From contig CAZZCN010000058.1 of assembly GCA_964652975.1 (NCBI GenBank), forward strand, positions 1 to 19,762: a DNA stretch of 19,762 nt, in the 5' to 3' direction. The stretch's first letter is position 1. Each line of letters starts with the position of its first letter. The position numbers were made by a program, and so were the translations under genes. The stretch is from CAZZCN01 sp964652975. GTDB lineage: Bacteria; Bacillota; Clostridia; Saccharofermentanales; UBA5734. Positions 14,126 to 19,762 of the stretch are shown here, piece by piece. Under the pieces are notes generated by a model. It was not told the DNA's origin and ran no database searches. It saw nothing but the letters and a program-made list of their open reading frames with translations.

Positions 14126-15166
14126 TTATGGTTTTTCGGGGGCATTGTCACTGCCCGGTTGTCTTTGAAGATGTAGCCAAGTGCTTCCATTATTGGGCAT
14201 TTTTTCTATTTCATAACCTCGAGAATTACCTGTTGTAGGAATTCTGGATCTCCAATATCCTCCAGCATCTATTGGATCTGTTTGTCCATTTCTAAATTCA
14301 TTTCTAACTGCAGTATATAGTGAAGACGTTCCGCAGTCCCATGCCCTAGCCCTCATGTGAAAGCTATTATAGCCAGAACCTGTCGTGTTTATGTTCTTAT
14401 CCCAACTTCTAAATCCAGATGAAAGGTTCATTGAAGAATTATTATTATAATAGTATCTAACTCTTTCTGCTGATTCAAGGGCAGAAGCTGATATTTTCAT
14501 TTGTCTTGCGTAACCATAATTGATGTCACTCCAAATCTCATGAATATCAAAATGGGGTGCCAAATTGTCATCACCTTTAAGTGACCAATCTGTTATCCAA
14601 GATCCTCCAACTATATAATCATTTGTATCGTTTAGTGGAGTAGTACCATTTACTCTAAAGTCGAAAACAACGTTTTGATACCCCAAAGCAGGTGAAGTTA
14701 CATACACAAATCCCGCAATAAGCGAACCTATCTGTTTAGCAGAATTTTCATAAGGAACATACCTGAACCCATTTATGTTCATTGCCGGTGCTGACAAACT
14801 GCTATTCCATGTATGTGAATAGTTGACGTAAGAGCTAGTTGCTGGATTATAAATTGAATAAGAATTTGTTGAAGACATAGTATATGAGTTATAAACAAAT
14901 AAAGTGGTTTGTCCATTTCTGTCTAAAAACCAATTATTCCCAACAATTGAAAGTGTTGCTCCTGTTATACTAGCAAGATCAGTTAGCTTTATCATTGCAT
15001 AACCATTGTAATATTCGCAGGACACTGTTGTATAAGTCTCAAGAGGTGGTATTGTCGTTTGTGAATTTCCTATATTGGAAAAATAAATTGTGCCCGCACT
15101 TACATAACTTGACATAAAAATATTAATAATAGCAAAAAGTAAAAATATTGATACTATTTTTTTCAT
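14126..15166 (-). CDS. Secreted stalk domain plus M15-like peptidase, first gene of the inserted cassette
   Basis: The protein (346 residues) has a signal peptide (MKKIVSIFLLFAIINIF..VSAG). Residues about 50-110 resemble the copper-amine-oxidase N-terminal-like stalk repeat of clostridial surface proteins (YAMIKLTDLASITGA, NNWFLDRNGQTTLFVYN). The C-terminal half has an M15-type zinc peptidase pattern: SGFRSW near 250, His270-x3-Arg-Ala-x-Asp277 (HMRARAWD), an acidic stretch near 315, and His332 in WLHLQ. M15 enzymes cut D-amino-acid bonds in peptidoglycan stems, so wall remodelling is likely but not proven. AAGGAG lies 8 bases before the ATG. It heads the operon and faces a duplicated agr promoter 358 bases upstream. 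Confidence 0.65.
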   Translation of the reverse strand: MKKIVSIFLLFAIINIFMSSYVSAGTIYFSNIGNSQTTIPPLETYTTVSCEYYNGYAMIKLTDLASITGATLSIVGNNWFLDRNGQTTLFVYNSYTMSSTNSYSIYNPATSSYVNYSHTWNSSLSAPAMNINGFRYVPYENSAKQIGSLIAGFVYVTSPALGYQNVVFDFRVNGTTPLNDTNDYIVGGSWITDWSLKGDDNLAPHFDIHEIWSDINYGYARQMKISASALESAERVRYYYNNNSSMNLSSGFRSWDKNINTTGSGYNSFHMRARAWDCGTSSLYTAVRNEFRNGQTDPIDAGGYWRSRIPTTGNSRGYEIEKMPNNGSTWLHLQRQPGSDNAPEKP

Positions 15167-15397
15167 TATACGGTCTCCTTTCTGTATAAAAGCATGTTAA
15201 AATATTTGAAACTAATAAATTTTTACGCAGATAACACTCTCATGTATTAAATAACTAAACTGTTCTCATAGGCATCAACTCCTTACAAAATAATCTTTGT
15301 ATAAGACAAATAAGTAAATTATAAAAACAATGACGCAACAAATAAATCTGTTTTGAATTTATCAATATTTTGCTTTAATCCAATCATAATGATATTA
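15167..15397. other. Cassette leader region
   Basis: This stretch precedes the three-gene operon. It holds a possible promoter (next entry) and a perfect ribosome binding site AAGGAG followed by a tiny frame ATGAGAACAGTTTAG that stops after four codons. That is either a leader peptide or the broken front of a lost gene. A small hairpin ATTATCC-CGAGA-GGATAAT lies just to its right at about 15395-15413. Confidence 0.4.
15318..15346 (-). promoter_or_regulatory. Possible independent promoter of the exported-protein operon
   Basis: On the minus strand TTTATT (15346-15341), 17 bases, then TATAAT (15323-15318). The -10 is perfect and the -35 poor. If real, the cassette can be transcribed without the agr promoter behind it. 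Confidence 0.3.
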
Positions 15398-15502
15398 TTA
15401 TCCTCTCGGGATAATTTTTGTGCTAATTGATAGTTTATTTGACCCGATGATTTTGTTCTTAATAAATAAATGCGCTACTTTTCTAGACATCCGAGCAATC
15501 AT
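15398..15502 (-). pseudogene. Truncated second agrB start
   Basis: The ribosome binding site, ATG and first 19 codons of agrB (MIARMSRKVAHLFIKNKII) are repeated here in perfect form. At 15445 the match ends and the frame runs 15 more unrelated codons to TAA at 15398. The 34-residue product lacks the catalytic His and Cys. It marks the right-hand junction of the insertion. Confidence 0.88.
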
Positions 15503-15718
15503 AATAGTTACTCCTTTGTCTATAAAGTAGTTTTTATCAGTTGGAATTTCAATAGCTAATGCATAAGTGTAGGGAATTTAAGCATAAGTGCTAGATTTTC
15601 ATGTTTTTTATTAGCAATAGAAGACGGAATTTTTTAGTTTCAGCATCAAATTCAATATCTGTGCTCCCCTGATATTTTGTTGTTATTGCTTTGATTTGCT
15701 GTAATCCAAATCCATGAT
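15445..15718 (-). repeat. agr-locus direct repeat, copy 2 (joined to intact agrC)
   Basis: This is the partner of 12123-12396. Here the agrC end is intact and agrB is cut short, the reverse of the other copy. Crossover between the copies would remove 3322 bases and restore a continuous agrA-agrC-agrB-agrD locus. Confidence 0.92.
15524..15590 (-). promoter_or_regulatory. Duplicated AgrA-dependent promoter facing the cassette
   Basis: This is an exact copy of the agrB promoter: direct repeats at 15590-15582 and 15569-15561, TTGAAA at 15552-15547, TACTTT at 15529-15524. It lies right after the agrC stop. Transcription from it would pass the truncated agrB start and enter the three exported-protein genes. 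Confidence 0.7.
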
Positions 15719-16898
15719 TTTGAATATCCGGTTTGTTGGTATTCATAATCTTCGTATCGATTTTATTGTTTGTTGAATTTTCCAGATTAATTGCCAAATA
15801 TTCTGATGTGTTGTATATATTTAAAGTTATTACAGATTTTTTTTCATTTTCGTTGCCACAACTACCCTCTATTGCATTGTCCAAAGCATTTGCGAGGAGC
15901 GTAGCCAGATCCATAGTATCAACAATAATTTCATCATCAACTATTATTTTGTAGTTGATTGTAATATTAAGTTCAGCTGCTTGTTGTATTTTAGCAGATA
16001 GTATTGCGTCAATAGTTGGAAATCCGGTATCAACAATTGCTGTAGTATTTTCAATTTCACCTGTAAGCTTATTAATATAATCTTGAGCATCCTTTAAAAG
16101 GTTTTTATTTAGTAGTCCTGTGATTGCAATGAGATTATTTTTCATATCATGTTGAATCTTTCGGGTTTCTCTTTGTGCATTATAAAGATCCGTATAATGT
16201 TCTATCTGGCTTTTTAATTGTTGTTGTGACAGCTCAAACCGCTGTTTTACAAGTTCTGATTCCGCTTGGTTTTCAATAATGTTAAAAATGAAAATATTTG
16301 CTACTACCAGTATAATTGTAGAAATTTCGCTCAATATTGTCACAAACATATTACTTGAGTCATACGCAAGTACATATATGATAAATGCCAGAATTAATGA
16401 ATACAACGGAGAAAATATCATTGTAATGGCAAATTTGTTGCTAATGCGTTTATTCCCTTTTCTAAAATATTTTATTGCTTTGATTATTATCAGAACTATT
16501 ATTTTGGATACAAATACCCCCATGAAATAAGCTAACATATTTGTTTGTGTTTCCTGTATTGACAGGTTTGTGATTTGAGATAGGGTTATCCCTGTTATTA
16601 TCTCGGCAAACGCAGATATGGAAAATGAAATTATTGAAAATAGCAATTTAGATTGAATGCTGGATTTATAAAAAAATGAAAGATAGATTTTAATACCAAA
16701 GGCTATTAAGGGCAGGATGATTGCGTTTTGGAATAGGACAATTGATATTACATATAATATCGCTATTGCAATTATATTTACATTGAATATCCATTTTTTT
16801 GTAGCACTACGCTCCCAAAGTGATTGGAACAGCAGTATTATAAGATAAATTTCGAATCCAGCACCTAAAATGTCTATCAACAATTTTGTGTCATTCAT
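15591..16898 (-). CDS. agrC: AgrC-type sensor histidine kinase
   Basis: This is the membrane receptor for the peptide signal, which passes phosphate to AgrA. About six hydrophobic segments fill residues 1-205. A coiled linker follows (QLKSQIEHYTDLYNAQRETR), then the HPK10-type phosphoacceptor block RKIQHDMKNNL with His250. The ATP site shows the N box NALDNAIEG (near 340) and G box HGFGLQQIK (near 395). Its length of 435 residues is normal for the family. GAGGT precedes the ATG by 7 bases, and the start overlaps the agrA stop (ATGA). Its last 43 codons lie in the direct repeat, but this copy is complete. Confidence 0.93.
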   Translation of the reverse strand: MNDTKLLIDILGAGFEIYLIILLFQSLWERSATKKWIFNVNIIAIAILYVISIVLFQNAIILPLIAFGIKIYLSFFYKSSIQSKLLFSIISFSISAFAEIITGITLSQITNLSIQETQTNMLAYFMGVFVSKIIVLIIIKAIKYFRKGNKRISNKFAITMIFSPLYSLILAFIIYVLAYDSSNMFVTILSEISTIILVVANIFIFNIIENQAESELVKQRFELSQQQLKSQIEHYTDLYNAQRETRKIQHDMKNNLIAITGLLNKNLLKDAQDYINKLTGEIENTTAIVDTGFPTIDAILSAKIQQAAELNITINYKIIVDDEIIVDTMDLATLLANALDNAIEGSCGNENEKKSVITLNIYNTSEYLAINLENSTNNKIDTKIMNTNKPDIQNHGFGLQQIKAITTKYQGSTDIEFDAETKKFRLLLLIKNMKI

Positions 16899-17605
16899 GC
16901 GTGGTACCTCGCTATATATTTATTGTAGCAACTCAGGCAATATTGTCTTTTTCTCAAACTCATATCAACTCTATCATTAAAGATTGTTGTTATATCATAA
17001 TCGTTAATTGTCTTTATGTATGCTGCATTTATAAGTATTGAATTGTGGCATCGCAAAAATCCATGATTAGTCAACGTCGCTTCATATTCCTGGAGTTTCC
17101 CTGTACATTCAATGGTTTCACTCTTTAAATGAAAAGTTAGGTGGTGTTTAAAACATTCAATATAAACTATTTCCTTTACCTGTATAGTTGAGATTGAATC
17201 TCGTATTTTTATCGTTATTTGAAAATGTTGCTTCTGATATTTATTCAGCACTCTTGCAAACATTTCATCAAATATTATTTTACTAAGGGGTTTTACAAGA
17301 TAATCAAAAGCCTCAATTTTAAAGGAATGATATACAAACTGCGGATGATTAGTTAGAAAAACAATAATAGCATCTGTATCTGTATTTCTTATTAGGTGTG
17401 CTACTTGCAATCCATCCATTTCTTTCATTTCAATATCAAGAAAAATAACTTCAAATTTAATACCGGAATTATATTCCTCTACAATATCTTCGCCACAACC
17501 AAATTCTTTTATTTCAATTTTATGGCTCGCTTTAAAATGAAATTGAAGCAATCCCTTGACAATATCTCTGTGGCTTTTATCATCATCACAAATTGCAATT
17601 TTTAT
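16895..17605 (-). CDS. agrA: AgrA-type LytTR response regulator with ATA at the start position
   Basis: The regulator has a receiver domain (residues about 1-120) with acidic Asp7-Asp9, phosphoacceptor Asp57 in IFLDIEM, Thr85 and Lys105 in LVKP. A LytTR DNA-binding domain follows (about 135-236: IVYIECFKHHLTFH, RCHNSILINAAYI). The first in-frame conventional start is a TTG at 17551, which would delete the acidic pocket and has no ribosome binding site. A perfect GGAGG lies 8 bases before an ATA codon at 17605, giving the expected 236 residues (IKIAICDDD). Either ATA is used at low rate, or ATG was lost by a single change and the regulator is weak or dead. It overlaps agrC by four bases. Confidence 0.88.
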   Translation of the reverse strand: MKIAICDDDKSHRDIVKGLLQFHFKASHKIEIKEFGCGEDIVEEYNSGIKFEVIFLDIEMKEMDGLQVAHLIRNTDTDAIIVFLTNHPQFVYHSFKIEAFDYLVKPLSKIIFDEMFARVLNKYQKQHFQITIKIRDSISTIQVKEIVYIECFKHHLTFHLKSETIECTGKLQEYEATLTNHGFLRCHNSILINAAYIKTINDYDITTIFNDRVDMSLRKRQYCLSCYNKYIARYHA

Positions 17606-17923
17606 AGTAAAGCCCTCCGAATGATTGTTTTATCTAAAAATATGATTTCTGATAATTGTAATATTAATAGTGTCCTCAGTCCATGAGCTATTTACAATAA
17701 TAACATTATTAGTCTTTAGAGTAAATATTTATTTATACAGAGATTGAGCCTAGAGGTTGGCTCTTAACATAACTACCATATTTGTTCAATTTGTAATAAT
17801 ACAAAAAACCGCCAGTCCAAAAGCACTACAAAAAGGCTCTGCTATAAAATCGACGCACTCCAATTTTCAGATGAACCATTATATTTATTATTTTTTTGCA
17901 ACTTAACCCAGAATGTCCTGTCA
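17606..17923. other. Intergenic region between mobC and agrA
   Basis: No gene is supported. It contains the second 32-bp repeat, a small hairpin GAGCC/GGCTC at about 17746-17763 and a run giving GGCGGTTTTTTG on the minus strand. A GTG with GGAGG 6 bases upstream (from the end of mobC) opens a frame of about 33 codons that runs into the repeat. It could be the stub of the gene that once followed mobC. Confidence 0.4.
17831..17862 (+). repeat. 32-bp direct repeat, copy 2
   Basis: Identical to 1037-1068 and in the same orientation, 16,794 bases away. It lies 61 bases after the mobC stop, where a relaxase gene would be expected. Confidence 0.85.
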
Positions 17924-18283
17924 CTATGAACCTCCCTGCTTTTTTATGTAACCGTTCATATCTCCCACCTTCACAGACAGATGCAACCTAAATATATAAT
18001 CACACGTTTCCAGAACCCTCATAGTATTTTTCTCGTACTGTTGCACGTCGATAAATCTTAAAGTATGAGCCCTTTGTGCTATCTGATCCAAATTGTTCCC
18101 TATCGCTCGAAGCTCGTTTATCATGTTAAAAAAGTCCATGGGTGGAACACATACAGGCGCGTATCCGTTAAGAACAGTTCGCATATAACATTCTCGGGAC
18201 ATACCTGTCGCTTTAGCTTTTTTATCAAGATTTTGCAGTTCGGTTTTAGTCAGTCTTAGTTTTATTTCGCAGTTTCTTATCAT
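17924..18283 (-). CDS. mobC: MobC-like relaxosome accessory protein
   Basis: MobC proteins bind the transfer origin and help the relaxase open it during mobilization. The 119-residue protein has an N-terminal ribbon-helix-helix (EIKLRLTKTELQNLDKKAKA, GMSRECYMRTVLNGY). It also has the family signature block NMINELRAIGNNLDQIAQRA at about 53-72, followed by the usual FID..QYE helix. AAGGAG lies 11 bases before the ATG, a little far. Normally the relaxase gene follows at once. Here it is missing and a 32-bp repeat lies 61 bases on, so the module is cut. Upstream is an oriT-like region. Confidence 0.85.
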   Translation of the reverse strand: MIRNCEIKLRLTKTELQNLDKKAKATGMSRECYMRTVLNGYAPVCVPPMDFFNMINELRAIGNNLDQIAQRAHTLRFIDVQQYEKNTMRVLETCDYIFRLHLSVKVGDMNGYIKKQGGS

Positions 18284-18430
18284 TGTCGTTTTTGCTCCTT
18301 GCTTAAAGTTTCAATTTTAGTTGATTGATTTTTTATTCTTGCTTGTTTTCTTCCATGCTCCTTGCGTCAATTTATTAATGTCCAATGATTCTTTTTTGAA
18401 TGTGTTTTGAATACTGATATCTGCAATCCT

Positions 18431-18453
18431 AAGTGAGGAAAAGTTCCTCACTT
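18431..18453. repeat. Perfect 10-bp inverted repeat upstream of mobC
   Basis: AAGTGAGGAA and TTCCTCACTT are exact complements around a 3-base loop. No T-run follows on either strand, so it is not a standard terminator. It could be a MobC or repressor binding site. Confidence 0.7.
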
Positions 18454-18519
18454 TACGTTGCCATTACCAATGTTCTTTTTGTTTATTGCATTAGATAAAT
18501 ATGCGATTTTTTCTGGGGG

Positions 18520-18576
18520 TTTTAGGGGCTTGCCTCTAACAAGTCGCCTTTTGTCCCCAAAAGGCAATGCTTGTTA
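18520..18576. other. Candidate origin of transfer (oriT)
   Basis: A nested hairpin pairs AACAAG (18538-18543) with CTTGTT (18570-18575), and inside it GCCTTTTG (18546-18553) with CAAAAGGC (18558-18565). It is preceded by GGGGCTTGCCTC, which resembles the GCTTGCC nick region of pC221-type mobilizable plasmids. It lies about 255 bases upstream of mobC. The relaxase that would cut it is not in the window, so the assignment rests on structure and place. Confidence 0.4.
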
Positions 18577-18658
18577 ATACAACACTTAATTGTTTTTAAG
18601 CATTTGTGTACAATTCTGTAAAAACACTATATTTGCTTTATTGACTATTTGGATGCCT

Positions 18659-18688
18659 GCATTGTTTTTCTGTTTTCGGAAACAATGC
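18659..18688 (-). terminator. Hairpin at the end of the DUF927-like gene
   Basis: GCATTGTTT and AAACAATGC form a perfect 9-bp stem with a 12-base loop, starting at the last base of the stop codon. There is no following T-run on the minus strand, so it may protect the message end more than stop transcription. Confidence 0.4.
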
Positions 18689-19762
18689 TACTCGGATTGT
18701 GTTTCCTGTGGATAGAATATCTCCCTGTCCATCACAAGGTATCTGTTTTTCTCCTTGCCGAATCTTTTTTGTTTTGTATACGTTTTCGTGTTACCGGTGG
18801 TTTCTGTTTCTATAAGTTTTTCATCGGCCATCTGCTTGAAAAGTCTTGTCCTCGAGAGAGGGAAATCTACGCTTTGTTGTTTGTAGAACTGGACCACACA
18901 GGAAAAAGTTTGAGTGGGGAAAAAGTAGTATTTATCGTTTTCAAGATATCCCAGTAACTCGCTTTTCTGTTATATTCGCGCTCAGTATCTTCCGGGTAGT
19001 TTTTTACATACACCCTGCCTGATTCGAGCATTTCCTTTATTGCATCTATGAACATATTGTTTGGCTTGTCCTCCTCCGCCTTTTCTAGCTGGACACCCGA
19101 CAACCCGCAGAACACATTCCAGGCCTCCTCCTTTTTGTTCTCGCCAATGTCCTTAGTATATATTTTCTGTGAAATACAAAAATCTATCATGCTTTCCATT
19201 CCTATCTGAAGCCAGGCGACAATGTCCCCGGTTCTGCCAAATCCAACTATCTTTTCTTTTATAGCCCTGTGTCTCAATTCCAAAAATTTTCCTTTAAGTT
19301 GCACCGGCAGACTTGAGGCCTGTGGAATCAACCAAAGGATATATTGTTCCATGAATTTTGCCAGTACACCCATTGATGCCTGCTCCTGCACAAAATCCAG
19401 ATTGTCACTTGCAGGAACATCGTTTGCCAGCAACTCCACTATAAAATTCCTTGCGCTGCCGGATTGACCGATTGCTGGAAAATCCTCGCCTGTTATAATT
19501 GCGTTCCCTCGTGGCGCAAATCCCTGTCGGATGCTGGTGTCCGCCTGCATCCTGTCCTTGCCCGCCCGGTCTCCATAACCACGCGACAGTGACTGTGCAA
19601 TCTTGTCCATATTCTGTTTTTCCTTGTAATGGCTCACCGGATGAAAATCATCGATGACTGTCGGAACATCCTTTAGTGAATGCCCCTTCTTTTCTATAGC
19701 ATTTTCCGTATCCTTAAAACTTGACGGAAGGGTTGATGATGTAAACCTCCCGAAAAAAGAAA
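18688..19762 (-). pseudogene. DUF927-like ATPase of a mobile element, frameshifted, runs off the right edge
   Basis: The frame enters from beyond 19762: RFTSSTLPSSFKDTENAIE leads into KDVPTVIDDFHPVSHYKEKQ, where VPTVIDDFHP looks like a Walker B strand. RMQADTSIRQGFAPRGNAII, TGEDF and SGSARNFIVEL follow. These are typical of the C-terminal half of DUF927-type helicase/primase proteins of integrative elements. Near 18943 the frame breaks after YWDIL. One added base there gives ENDKYYFFPTQTFSCVVQFY and a winged-helix-like end (RLFKQMADEKLIET..RYLVMDREI) to TAG at 18688. Without it, translation ends at 18867. So a one-base deletion removed about 60-75 C-terminal residues, or the read contains an error. 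DUF927 assignment is likely, not certain. Confidence 0.6.

Larger units (their letters stand above)
18284..18658. other. Intergenic region upstream of mobC
   Basis: No gene is supported in these 375 bases. Two notable inverted repeats are listed separately. A G-rich stretch reading TTCTGGGGGTTTTAGGGGCT precedes the nested hairpin. The position between an element ATPase gene and mobC is where transfer origins are usually found. Confidence 0.5.

Noticed and set aside
14077..14190. Upstream start for the second cassette gene (305-residue version)
   Set aside because: It would overlap the preceding gene by 65 bases and has no ribosome binding site; the 14076 start has both a ribosome binding site and a signal peptide.

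Overview
The window reads as low-GC Firmicute DNA, most likely an anaerobic clostridium. Support comes from strong AGGAGG-type ribosome binding sites, an AgrD/AgrB cyclic-peptide quorum system with LytTR regulator, a long secreted Rhs/YD-repeat protein carrying DNRLRE and carbohydrate-binding-like modules, clostridial-type serine recombinases and a Gram-positive MobC. Every convincing gene is on the minus strand, so the text below goes right to left in transcription order.

Right end (17.8-19.8 kb): a piece of a mobilizable element. It has a DUF927-like ATPase with a one-base frameshift (18688 to beyond 19762), an intergenic region with an oriT-like nested hairpin and a perfect 10-bp hairpin, and a MobC accessory gene. 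The relaxase expected after MobC is absent. A 32-bp repeat sits at that break, and a second identical copy in the same orientation lies 16.8 kb away at 1037-1068.

Middle right (11.3-17.6 kb): an agr quorum-sensing locus, agrA-agrC-agrB-agrD, split by an insertion. agrA has no ATG: an ATA codon sits exactly where the start should be. Between agrC and agrB lies a three-gene cassette of exported proteins (an M15-like peptidase, a secreted protein and a lipoprotein). It is flanked by 274-bp direct repeats, about 98% identical, that carry the end of agrC, the agrB promoter and the first codons of agrB. The duplicated promoter therefore faces the cassette. A short agrD gene, hidden in a larger spurious frame, encodes a precursor with a Cys-Ile-Trp-Trp-Tyr core. 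Three promoters (two agrB-type copies and one further downstream) share one layout: two 9-bp direct repeats 12 bp apart, 8 bp, TTGAAA, 17 bp, TACTTT. This fits an AgrA/LytTR regulon. The third promoter drives a small DUF1508-type gene interrupted by an amber codon at position 4.

Middle left (1.2-10.7 kb): a polymorphic-toxin-like locus. It holds a 2101-residue secreted Rhs protein, a membrane-anchored protein (candidate immunity), an orphan alternative Rhs tip preceded by a repeated copy of the core boundary, and a DUF6273 lipoprotein. The two tips share a C-terminal domain I do not recognise. The repeated core boundary would allow tip exchange.

Left end (1-1.1 kb): two serine-recombinase genes joined by an ATGA overlap, a terminator, a 3'-half remnant of a tRNA-Met(CAU) with encoded CCA, and 10-bp-phased repeats next to it. 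This looks like an old integration junction.

Overall, this appears to be a junction of mobile elements carrying a quorum-sensing system and a cell-surface competition locus. Recent rearrangement may have placed an exported-protein operon under quorum control.
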